Shown piece after piece: positions 7,064 to 15,665 of a stretch of DNA of 64,000 nt (positions within the stretch are counted from its first letter, which is position 1; every line of letters begins with the position of its first letter). The stretch is taken from IMG/VR virus record IMGVR_UViG_3300035698_022389, positions 62,001 through 126,000 of that record, one strand, 5' to 3'. Origin of the DNA: a virus. The position numbers and the translations under genes were made by a program. Below the pieces are notes generated by a model. It was not told the DNA's origin. It made no database searches and worked only from the letters and a program-made list of their open reading frames with translations.

Positions 7064-8452
7064 ATGGCTGAATTAATCACATTAGAGGGGGCTGTAGAAA
7101 GCTCTAAAGCAAAGGGGCCACAAAAAACAGGTGGTGAGGATAGGGCTTTGGTTTCAGCTATGGCCGTGAAAAACCCACCAGCTCCATTAGCCTATCAGTA
7201 TTTGAACGTGGGACCCGAGTTGTCTATTGAGATGGAAGACATTTCAACAGACCAGATTGATAATACTCGTCAAATGCTCCGAAATCTGTCTCCTTTTGTT
7301 ATTCAGATTGAACCACCAGCAGCTTTCCAGTCATATACTTCGGCTCCTAATGCAGCCAATAGCCCAAACATAGGCCTCTATGATATAGCTAACGGGACGG
7401 CATCCAGTTATCAGAAAGCTCGTGAGGCTTTGACTCAAGATTCGTTTTTATCGGGAATCTCCAGTAAACAAACATCAATGAATCCCGAAGAATTTTTAGC
7501 TTCTTCGGGATATAAAGCAGGCAAACTTATTGGGGATTTAAGGGATGTTACCCCTGATAATGCTGACTTATCTCCACGAGGAAGACCTGCCCTACCTGAT
7601 CTTTTGACAGTGATGGATATGCGTCTGCAAGTATCAAATATTCTTAACATCCCACCTCTGGTGTTGTTAATTAACCCAGCATCTTTCCAGATTCAATACA
7701 CTAAAATTCAGCAGTATCAAGACCGTAGCCGGTATGGGTACATCCTCCATACTTGGGGTGAAGATCAGGCCAAGGTTTCATTCACAGCAAAGTGTGGGGC
7801 TTTTATCTCTGGTGGGAGAGGTGTTCATGTTGCCAGCCGGAATGATTCCAAATCCTGGCAAAACATGCAGAACCTGATGAGGTTTTATAAAAATAATGGG
7901 TATATTTATGACACCATGGGTCGATCGAATGCACATCTCCATATAGGATCTTTGTCCATTCGATATGATGGCTTCATCTATTATGGCAGTATGGAATCGT
8001 TCACGTTTGAATTGAACGAGGATAATGAGCTTGGTGGTGTAGAGTTTAACATTGAGTTCACGGCTAATGGGATTCAAGATACGACTCCTGACACGAACAT
8101 TGTTCAGCCTATGAGGGCACCTTTGCCAAGTATTGAAGATCAACGATACATGAATTCAGGTAAAAACAGACCTGGTGAGTATGCTTTCGGGATTGGGAGT
8201 GGCGGGGGCGCTCGTTTAACTACTCAGGGTCGAGAAGTTAGTGCCAGTGATGCTCTTGAGACGTTAATTCCCCATGATGGGGCCGGAGGGGCGGGAACTG
8301 AGCCTGCTGATCCCACGACCATTGGAATGACAGGTGGCATTGCTGACCAGTCAGTAGGAAGTCAGGCTTTCCGGAGCCCCAGTGATGTTGTAAGTGTAGA
8401 TAAAGATGTAGAACAAGGTTCCGTCAACAGTGCAAAACCGTTTGGATTTTAA
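7064..8452 (+). CDS. tail/baseplate protein, paralogue of the 6062 gene
   Basis: A 462-aa protein. Residues about 184-350 repeat the fold pattern of the 6062 product: LLINPASFQIQYTKI, a WGE turn, SFTAKCGAFISGG, then FYKNNGYIYDTMGR, SLSIRYDGFIYYGSMESFTFE and FNIEFTANG. The first 180 residues are a separate region not present in the shorter paralogue. The last 100 are Gly/Ser/Asp-rich and probably flexible. Gene duplication followed by divergence is the natural reading, with both products in the tube-baseplate junction. Only GGTGGTG precedes the ATG. The TnpB remnant lies immediately upstream, so the original spacing to the sister gene, and perhaps the translational coupling, was lost. Confidence 0.6.
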   Translation: MAELITLEGAVESSKAKGPQKTGGEDRALVSAMAVKNPPAPLAYQYLNVGPELSIEMEDISTDQIDNTRQMLRNLSPFVIQIEPPAAFQSYTSAPNAANSPNIGLYDIANGTASSYQKAREALTQDSFLSGISSKQTSMNPEEFLASSGYKAGKLIGDLRDVTPDNADLSPRGRPALPDLLTVMDMRLQVSNILNIPPLVLLINPASFQIQYTKIQQYQDRSRYGYILHTWGEDQAKVSFTAKCGAFISGGRGVHVASRNDSKSWQNMQNLMRFYKNNGYIYDTMGRSNAHLHIGSLSIRYDGFIYYGSMESFTFELNEDNELGGVEFNIEFTANGIQDTTPDTNIVQPMRAPLPSIEDQRYMNSGKNRPGEYAFGIGSGGGARLTTQGREVSASDALETLIPHDGAGGAGTEPADPTTIGMTGGIADQSVGSQAFRSPSDVVSVDKDVEQGSVNSAKPFGF

Positions 8453-8455
8453 GTA

Positions 8456-11400
8456 ATGGGTATCGAAAACAGACCTTTCGTAGGGACATGGCGGTTGAAT
8501 CGTCAGCAGGTTGTCCAACATACTCCAGATTGCTTGGTGTATCTGAATGGTGACCTCTCTTTACCTGGGTGTGCTCGATGCAACAGCAAGATTAATATAC
8601 AGGAGTTCGTTACAGAGGTGTCTGTGGACGCAGGAACTGACCCTGGAGCCACTTCGGCATCCTTTACCTTGTCAGTACCCGTCCATCACCATGAATCGTT
8701 TGCAAGGGACGCTCAGTTCATTCTCAGGCCTGGATTAGAAGTTCATATTTACCAGCGTGGGTATTTTCCAGTTGAGGGTATGTATTATCAGACTGATGCG
8801 GACACAATGCCTGCTTACCCATATTATCATGTTTTTCACGGAGTTGTCACTCAAGTAGGTGGAGCTTACAGTGCTGGTGTCCAGACGTTTTCTGTTCAGT
8901 GTGGCTCCATGTTGCATTTCTGGCAGTTCCAGCAGGTCAGCACAAATGCTTCTATTTTTGGTCAGCGTCCCGATAACAGTGGGAACAAAATATCATCTGT
9001 CGGGCATAATTATACAGGTCAACACCCATACGAAATCATTTGGCATATCCATAACGATTTCATTAGTGCTGCAGCAGGTGTTGGGTTTGCGTTGTCTTCT
9101 CAAACTAACATTGCAGCCATGTTTGGGGACAAAACTCTGTTTTCTTTGGCAGCTAAATACTGGGAAGAACGATTTAAAACTTCCACTATTCGATTGAGGA
9201 TGCATGGTGCAACTGGCCAGTTATTTAATGCTGCTCAAGCAGCCTTCTTGGGAAGAGCCTCCAGTAAAGAGCTTCTCAAATTAACCAGGAGTCGGTTTAA
9301 TCAATCCAATACAGGGTCGAAAAGTAATCCCGCTGTATGGAGTGATGCCCGAATTCGTGGGTCATGGACTCCTGACACCTTGGATGCCCTTCTCTATTTA
9401 GATAAAGCTTCAACCAGCAGCAAACCTGTTGATTTGAATGTCGTGGAAATGCAAGCTTTCATTACGGACATCGGGCAGTTTGGCCAATTCAATGAATTTG
9501 AGTCTACCTATGAAAGCAAGTTGGACATGGTTAATAAAGTCTGTGATGTCACAGGTTTTGAATTCTATCAGGATGTGGATGGAGATTTTGTTTTTAAGCC
9601 CCCATTCTATAATCTCGATACTTCAGGTTCAAGAACCTATTGTATTGAAGACATTGATATCATCAATATCAGTTTTGAAGAAAAAGAACCTGAAGTCACG
9701 TATATGACGGCCAAAGGTGGGGCAGTTAAAAACGTCACTGGTGTAGGGGTTGAGAATGAATATGGTGTTCGTGGTCAATATGTAGATTATCGTTTAGTGG
9801 CTCAATACGGATGGCGACCAGGTGAGTTTGAAACTTCTTATTTCAATGATAAAGATGCCATGCAGCACGCAGCAGCCAACAAACTTGACATAATGAATGC
9901 TCCTTCCAAGTCGGCTTCTGTAACGATCCCTCTCAGACCAGAAATTCGTCCTGGATATCCTGTATACATTCGATACTTGGATTGTTATTACTATTGCACG
10001 TCCATGTCACACAGTTACATGGCAGGTGGTCAATGTACAACGACTCTTCAGCTCATTGCTAAAAGAGCCAAGTTCTTTGCCCCTGGGGATGTTGATAAAC
10101 CAAATGGAGGTATAAACGCTATCCATTTGGAGAATCCTGCTATGCCTCCTCGTCCTCTTCAAGTAGCAGATAACAGGGGCTATCCAACTTTAATGGGATT
10201 CCCTAACGTAGTAATGGGTCTTGACCCAAAGAAAGTAGACCCTCGGATATTGTTGCTTGGAGGTGGGGTGTTCGATGTATCTATTCCTACAATGATTCCA
10301 GGGATTATTTTGATGGCATTAGATATGAACGTTATCAGGTTTGCAGATGGTGCAGATCAAGGGACTCTGTTTGAGATGCAGACTGGTGAAAGTACCGTCC
10401 AGAAATTTAAGTATGACCTTGACCAAGACTTACTTCCTCCGGGTACACACCCTCAGACATATTCAGATCAAAATGCCTTTGCAGATTTAGCTGCTGGGGT
10501 TGATGCGTATAAAGAACAGTTAGAGGATTTGGCTAATACCAAAAAGGTTCAGAAAAAGGCTCTTCGAAAAGCATCGAATGCAGTAGTTAAAGCCTCAGCA
10601 GACTATAAGAAAATAGCTAATATAGAGGCAAACAAAACAAAACGGGTAACAGCCAGGGCTGAAATCAAAAAAGCTGAAAAAAAAGTAGCTGTTGTTAAAA
10701 ACATTTTAGATCAATGTGACATCGCATTTGAAGCAAAACTTAGTAATATAGAGGACACGGAACCTGTAAAGATGCTTTATTCTATTGTTCAGAATATGAT
10801 GAGTATAAAAGATGGTTCTCGAAAAGATATCAACAGCACTAATTTTATTTTAGGGGTGTTGGCAGATAAGAAAGCTACTCGGACTAACGGTTCCTTGCCA
10901 GGTTCCTACCGATATTATTCCTCTTCTCATCCAAAGCCCCAACATCAAGGAATGGGTAGTTTGACCATTAACGTAACGGATGAGGATAAATCTCATACTA
11001 TAGTAGAAGAACCATTGGAAAATGGTCAGATAGAAGGGGAGGGTTTCCTTCCTGACGGTTCTCAAACTCCATTGAATAAAGCTGTGGATTCCAAGTTTGG
11101 GAAAATCTCTGTGACTAAAGGGATCAAAGTTTTGACAGGTCATCCAAATAAGAAGGGTGGTATTGTAGTTCCAACATCTGAAATTAGAGAGCTTATGTTT
11201 TCTCCCGTGGAATATAATATGACCAGTGTGAAGACCACGACAATTAATAAATCAAATCCAGGAGCTTTAGGGTCAAAGTTCTTTGCTAATTTAACCAGCA
11301 GTGCTGTGGTTGTAGCAAATGCAGCAACTAAAAGGATGACTTCAGAGGATGCCTTTTCGGCATGGCTCCAGACATTAAATTCTAATTTGAGAGATGCAGC

Positions 11401-12610
11401 AGCAGGGGCTTCTTTGACATTGCCAATTCCTGGGGATATCTCGATGCCTTCAGTTAAACTAAAGTCAGAATCCATAAAACCCAGTGATTCCCCACAGGAT
11501 TTTAAACTGAGTGATTCCCCACAGGATGTTTTTGGGGCATCCGAAACTAGGGCATTTGCAGGCAGTGAAAGTATGACAGTTGATCAGTTTTGGAAAGCTG
11601 TGGCTAAAAGTTTAGGAAAAAGTGTTCAAAGTTCCGTGAATACTTGGGTAAAGACTTGGAGACAGGCAGCTTTAAAAGAGGAGCTTGAGGCTCAACAGAG
11701 TTTGGGGGTTATTTCTCAGTTTTTCTCTACACTTGCAAATGTTTATGGCCCCGTAGGTATAACAAAAATACAACGTACTAGTGGTAATAAAAATAAAAAT
11801 ATTAGTGTAAGCAGCCCAGTGTTTCCAGTGTCCGATGCCCGTGGTTATGAAGTTGTGGGTTCCTATCGATATGGCCGAGGTGTGGACATTGATGAAAATG
11901 GGGTGTTTTCCCAATTGGTATTAGATGGGCCATTAGAAAGTTTAGACATTGCCAGTGTAGATATTTTTGTGAATGGTCTCATGAGAAACAAAGCAACTGT
12001 TGAGTATGCCCAAACACAGGCATTATTACAAAGTCTGTCTAAAGCTCGGCCTGATGATGAAGCATTAGCTTCTATTCGGCAGAACGTCAGTAAAGTTGGT
12101 GACGAAGCATCAAAAACTCAAATGCTGACGGATGGTCTTCGGAACTGGTATACTACCAGTGTGAAAGATGGAGTGGCCAAAACAAAGATACAACTGACGA
12201 ACGCAGCCTATTCCTTGGCTGATTTGACTCCGGAATCTTTACGAGTGTGTAATTGTAAAATGGCTGAGGCCAACATTATTCTTGAAAGTGCTCAAGACCG
12301 TGAATTCATTCCCGTTATCGAAGGATTTATGGAGTTACAACAGGACGATCCGGTAACGGCCACCAATGCAAAAGCAACGGCAGCTGCGGGACAAAACTGG
12401 ATTCTTCATCAGAAAGCACTTCGTGGTCAAGTTTTGGATAGAGACCCAGGTGATCTTGTGGAGTTTGTATCTAATTTGAATGAAACTTTAGAGGCTGCTG
12501 ACAGGGCCACCCAGCAAAAAACTGAAGAATTTGAGTCCTTTGTAGAAGAAGAAGCTAGAGAAGCCTCTGAAAATGTGGACGATGCCTTTGGTGGAGATGG
12601 AGAAGTATAA
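8456..12610 (+). CDS. baseplate hub protein (gp27/gpD-like) with a large insertion
   Basis: A 1384-aa protein immediately upstream of the spike gene. The N-terminal part (about 1-560) looks like a tail hub: an early strand region (EVSVDAGTDPGATSASFTLSVP), RPGLEVHIYQRGYF, HVFHGVVTQVGG, a long middle helical part, then a strand series ending PGYPVYIRYLDCYYYCTSMSH. Cys26, Cys39 and Cys42 with His22 (HTPDC, CARC) could bind a metal. From about residue 570 the protein is unlike a standard hub. It carries a Lys/Ala-rich coiled-coil stretch (about 682-766), a tandem 9-residue repeat (SDSPQD twice, about 1010-1024) and more helical, AT-rich sequence. Classic hubs are about 350-400 residues, so this is 3-4 times the usual length. 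Its stop overlaps the next start (TAATG). Confidence 0.65.
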   Translation: MGIENRPFVGTWRLNRQQVVQHTPDCLVYLNGDLSLPGCARCNSKINIQEFVTEVSVDAGTDPGATSASFTLSVPVHHHESFARDAQFILRPGLEVHIYQRGYFPVEGMYYQTDADTMPAYPYYHVFHGVVTQVGGAYSAGVQTFSVQCGSMLHFWQFQQVSTNASIFGQRPDNSGNKISSVGHNYTGQHPYEIIWHIHNDFISAAAGVGFALSSQTNIAAMFGDKTLFSLAAKYWEERFKTSTIRLRMHGATGQLFNAAQAAFLGRASSKELLKLTRSRFNQSNTGSKSNPAVWSDARIRGSWTPDTLDALLYLDKASTSSKPVDLNVVEMQAFITDIGQFGQFNEFESTYESKLDMVNKVCDVTGFEFYQDVDGDFVFKPPFYNLDTSGSRTYCIEDIDIINISFEEKEPEVTYMTAKGGAVKNVTGVGVENEYGVRGQYVDYRLVAQYGWRPGEFETSYFNDKDAMQHAAANKLDIMNAPSKSASVTIPLRPEIRPGYPVYIRYLDCYYYCTSMSHSYMAGGQCTTTLQLIAKRAKFFAPGDVDKPNGGINAIHLENPAMPPRPLQVADNRGYPTLMGFPNVVMGLDPKKVDPRILLLGGGVFDVSIPTMIPGIILMALDMNVIRFADGADQGTLFEMQTGESTVQKFKYDLDQDLLPPGTHPQTYSDQNAFADLAAGVDAYKEQLEDLANTKKVQKKALRKASNAVVKASADYKKIANIEANKTKRVTARAEIKKAEKKVAVVKNILDQCDIAFEAKLSNIEDTEPVKMLYSIVQNMMSIKDGSRKDINSTNFILGVLADKKATRTNGSLPGSYRYYSSSHPKPQHQGMGSLTINVTDEDKSHTIVEEPLENGQIEGEGFLPDGSQTPLNKAVDSKFGKISVTKGIKVLTGHPNKKGGIVVPTSEIRELMFSPVEYNMTSVKTTTINKSNPGALGSKFFANLTSSAVVVANAATKRMTSEDAFSAWLQTLNSNLRDAAAGASLTLPIPGDISMPSVKLKSESIKPSDSPQDFKLSDSPQDVFGASETRAFAGSESMTVDQFWKAVAKSLGKSVQSSVNTWVKTWRQAALKEELEAQQSLGVISQFFSTLANVYGPVGITKIQRTSGNKNKNISVSSPVFPVSDARGYEVVGSYRYGRGVDIDENGVFSQLVLDGPLESLDIASVDIFVNGLMRNKATVEYAQTQALLQSLSKARPDDEALASIRQNVSKVGDEASKTQMLTDGLRNWYTTSVKDGVAKTKIQLTNAAYSLADLTPESLRVCNCKMAEANIILESAQDREFIPVIEGFMELQQDDPVTATNAKATAAAGQNWILHQKALRGQVLDRDPGDLVEFVSNLNETLEAADRATQQKTEEFESFVEEEAREASENVDDAFGGDGEV
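11483..11527 (+). repeat. in-frame 27-bp-period tandem repeat inside the hub gene
   Basis: The 18-mer AGTGATTCCCCACAGGAT occurs at 11483-11500 and again at 11510-11527. The period is 27 bp, giving two copies of SDSPQD separated by three residues. It lies in the C-terminal extension, in a linker-like Ser/Asp/Pro-rich segment. The identical DNA suggests a recent duplication by slippage. Confidence 0.9.
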
Positions 12611-15063
12611 TGGCAACTACAATCAATCCTCAATCTGGTTTGAATGGGGTAGGGACTGTACCGTGGGGACAATTGAAATCCTCTACGGCATTTGCTGCCA
12701 AAAGTAAAAAAGATATGAACCCCGACACTAATTGGGGTTTGGGTACGGCAAGAGTAATCAATATCAATTATGTTGAGATGTTTGTCACCCTCCGAACATT
12801 AACGGGTGCAGCTTCAACTTTTGATAGGGTTCCCGTTCCTTTAACGTTTCCAGGGGCAGGTACCCGTCATTTCTTCGGTGCTATGCCAGAAATAGGGGAT
12901 GTGTGTGTCGTCGGGTGGATGCCCCCAGAGAGCATGTCTTCCAGTACGACAGGAACTCGCACACCAATCATTCTCTCGTGGTTGATACCTGGTGTCTGGC
13001 CAGGTCAGGATTGGGTGACGACATCCGATTTTGATCCCGATGAATATGACATCAATAACCCGAAGGACCAGCAAGCTCTCAGGGGAGTTTATTCCCAGAT
13101 TCGGCACAAACTTAGGCATATACAACCAGGTAATATTGTAGCATCTTCTTCCCAAGGTTCTGATATGGTTCTGGATGAGGGTGTGACGTTGGCCAATCGC
13201 CGAGGAAACGAGATTCGTTTACGTGATGCTGATCAAGCTCTCGTGGTACGAAGTCTTCAGCAGTTCCATGCAATGGCTGGTACACGTATTTATGCTGGTA
13301 TGGTTCAGCGTGATGCTAGACTTCTGCCTGCTATGTGTGTATCTGATGGCCGTGAATGGGACAGTAAAACCCAGGCTTTGGCAGGAGTAGCTATTGATGA
13401 TTCTCATCTTTCTGCTGACTTGTTGGCAGGAGATGGCTTCTATACTCCATCCAAATTATTCCAACGGCGTCAATTGACTACGGCTGAGGGTGATTTGGCA
13501 GGGCAGCCTTTCCCTGTTTCTTCATATTTGGATCCTTACAAGTTCCTTCAGAGAGGTGGGTTCATTGATGATGCTGGGTACGTTCTCGATGCCAATCATA
13601 TTCCTGCAGTCAGTGATGCAGTATATGGGGGAAAACCTTTCTTCAGGGTGGCCAATCAAGGTCTTCAGAATACCGTTAATGAAATAGATACTCCAACGCT
13701 TACAGAATACCGTGTTGAATTGGCTCATACGTCTGATGGCCGTTTACCCGTCACAGAACAGACAGATATGTTTGATGCTGAAAGGTTATTGGAGACCAAT
13801 CCTGATATTCCTGGGGCAATTTCCACAAATACGCCATTTATTGAATTTGTACTGGGTTCTGTGGTCGGTAATGATCCATATTCAACCAAAGGCCGTGAAG
13901 GTTATGGTTTGCCTGTTGTTCCTATCATTTTTGATGGGGAAACTCCTGCTCCCAGATTGGAACCTGCTAAAATTACAGATGTAGCTGATGGCAGTACTCC
14001 CACTCCGATGAAAGATCAGGCAGCCATGCTATTCCGTATGGCTCCCCCGACGGCTGAACCGGCAGCACCAACTTTTTGGGCTGTGAATAAGCAAGGACAA
14101 TATCGAGGATACATCGGTGGTGAAGCTAAAGAAGACTCCGTTCATTTATATGCTCAGGGTAATATGAAAATTGGTTCAGGGGGTAGGGTTGATATTTACT
14201 CACTGGGTGGTGTTCATTTTCATGCATCGGGAAAAGCCAGCATGGAACTGATGGCACCTGAAGGTGCTGTGACTATTTACGGGGGTGGGCCAATTAAGAC
14301 GGCTGAAACCACTGTAGAGCGGGCATCCGGTACGGGTGGTGGTGAAGGTGATGTTCCCTCAGTGGATATTGGGGCAAAGACTAATATTCGGTTACAGGCT
14401 GAAAAGAAAATCCTTCTGAAAAGTAATAATCATGAAACTCAGGCCACTAATGTAAAAATTACTGGCCATGAGAAAGTTGAAATAAACGGTACGAAAACTA
14501 TCAGTGAAACAACTGAAAACTACCAATTGTCGGTCAGTTCTCAAGCTTCAGAGTCTTATAGTGGGCCTAAATATTCATTACCTACTAACTATCCATTACA
14601 TGAACGGGTATATACAAGTCAGTACCCAGGTTTCACAGGTGAGAAAATCTCTTATCAGATGTGTGACAGGGAAGAAGAATTCAAGATTCTTGGGAATCAT
14701 TCCACAACTATGCAAGTTGGGGACATGACTTATGAGACACTCTTGGGTAAATGGTCAGCTACAGCTTTGGTAAATAGTTTTGAAGTGGATTCTACCTCTG
14801 GAATTACAGGCCAAGCCAAAATAGGAAACGTGGCTTTGAAAGCCTTGGTTGGGACTGCAACAGTTTCAGGGATGGCCACGGCTACGTTGGAAGCAACAGC
14901 AGGCATAGCTACAGTTCGAGGTGGTGTTGGTGTTATATTGGCAGCACCAATTACAGGGCCTGATTCAGGTCCGATCATTTGTGCTGGTTCTTTAGAACCT
15001 TTTACTAATCTGCCCTTTGCCACTTGGGGTATGGGTGCTAAAATGCATAACGTAACGGCGTAA
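12610..15063 (+). CDS. central tail spike, gp5/gpV/VgrG-like with OB-fold and beta-helix
   Basis: An 817-aa protein translated through a TAATG overlap from the hub gene. Residues about 45-125 look like an OB-fold: GTARVININYVEMFVTLRT, VPLTFPGAG, then the MPEIGDVCVVGWMP motif found in gpV/gp5/VgrG proteins, then ILSWLIPG. A middle region (GSDMVLDEGVTLANRRGNEIRL) follows the same family logic. From about 490 to 680 short beta repeats (GNMKIGSGGRVDIYSLGG, GKASMELMAPEGAVTIYGGG, KILLKSNN, VKITGHEKVEINGTK) resemble the needle-like beta-helix that trimerises and punctures the outer membrane. The end (about 730-790) is an Ala/Thr/Gly/Val repeat region. No lysozyme domain is visible, unlike T4 gp5. 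Confidence is good for the spike role. Confidence 0.75.
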   Translation: MATTINPQSGLNGVGTVPWGQLKSSTAFAAKSKKDMNPDTNWGLGTARVININYVEMFVTLRTLTGAASTFDRVPVPLTFPGAGTRHFFGAMPEIGDVCVVGWMPPESMSSSTTGTRTPIILSWLIPGVWPGQDWVTTSDFDPDEYDINNPKDQQALRGVYSQIRHKLRHIQPGNIVASSSQGSDMVLDEGVTLANRRGNEIRLRDADQALVVRSLQQFHAMAGTRIYAGMVQRDARLLPAMCVSDGREWDSKTQALAGVAIDDSHLSADLLAGDGFYTPSKLFQRRQLTTAEGDLAGQPFPVSSYLDPYKFLQRGGFIDDAGYVLDANHIPAVSDAVYGGKPFFRVANQGLQNTVNEIDTPTLTEYRVELAHTSDGRLPVTEQTDMFDAERLLETNPDIPGAISTNTPFIEFVLGSVVGNDPYSTKGREGYGLPVVPIIFDGETPAPRLEPAKITDVADGSTPTPMKDQAAMLFRMAPPTAEPAAPTFWAVNKQGQYRGYIGGEAKEDSVHLYAQGNMKIGSGGRVDIYSLGGVHFHASGKASMELMAPEGAVTIYGGGPIKTAETTVERASGTGGGEGDVPSVDIGAKTNIRLQAEKKILLKSNNHETQATNVKITGHEKVEINGTKTISETTENYQLSVSSQASESYSGPKYSLPTNYPLHERVYTSQYPGFTGEKISYQMCDREEEFKILGNHSTTMQVGDMTYETLLGKWSATALVNSFEVDSTSGITGQAKIGNVALKALVGTATVSGMATATLEATAGIATVRGGVGVILAAPITGPDSGPIICAGSLEPFTNLPFATWGMGAKMHNVTA

Positions 15064-15065
15064 CG

Positions 15066-15665
15066 ATGATTAACCCAGGTGTTATAACAGCAGCATTGTT
15101 GGTAAATAGAACCGTAGGGGGTTTCCCTTTGGCAGGTATCAATTTTGATAGGTTGGCTTTGGGTATTGGGATAGCCGTGAGTGCTTGGGGGATAAACCAG
15201 CAACAGAATTTATCTTTGAGGGGTACTACGTCAGGTTTGGTTGGGGCTGGTGATATAGAATATTCAACAACGAAATTAACAGTCCCTCCTAATATACCAA
15301 TAATGCAGGCTGGTTTGATTGGGGCTGGTATGGTAGGACCCTTAGCCCCGTCTCTGGCTGTGGTTGTGGCAATGAGTATATCTCAGTCTTTCACGGCTTT
15401 TGGACAATACCGTGGTACTTCCTCGGGTGTTGGGGTTGGTTCTGATATTTCCAGTATGTCAGTTGCAAACCCCGTTACCTTGATTGCTATGTTGATGGCT
15501 AATCTGACTGTCACATTAGGCCCGGGTTTAGCAATGCCTATGCTGGCTACGGGATTAGGGATTGGGATAGCAGGTGTTTTAATATTTGGGACGGGCTCGG
15601 GTGCAGTGAGTGGTGCAAGTGGGCCAAGTCCTGGTGGTGGAACTTCTCAATCGACGGTGGTATAA
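15066..15665 (+). CDS. hydrophobic 199-aa structural protein with two-fold internal repeat
   Basis: I do not recognise a named family. The protein is rich in Gly, Ala, Leu, Val and Ile and has no charged core. It contains two similar halves. Residues about 37-110 contain ALGIGIAVSAWG then LRGTTSGLVGAGD. Residues about 98-180 contain AVVVAMSISQSF then YRGTSSGVGVGSD, each followed by a PP/P-containing turn and another Gly/Leu-rich stretch ending GPLAP or GPGLA. It starts 2 bp after the spike and is followed with no gap by the giant gene, so it probably acts at the spike tip or baseplate centre. A PAAR-like tip or a membrane-active component are possibilities, but no diagnostic motif is present. 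A Gly/Ser/Thr tail ends the protein. Confidence 0.5.
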   Translation: MINPGVITAALLVNRTVGGFPLAGINFDRLALGIGIAVSAWGINQQQNLSLRGTTSGLVGAGDIEYSTTKLTVPPNIPIMQAGLIGAGMVGPLAPSLAVVVAMSISQSFTAFGQYRGTSSGVGVGSDISSMSVANPVTLIAMLMANLTVTLGPGLAMPMLATGLGIGIAGVLIFGTGSGAVSGASGPSPGGGTSQSTVV

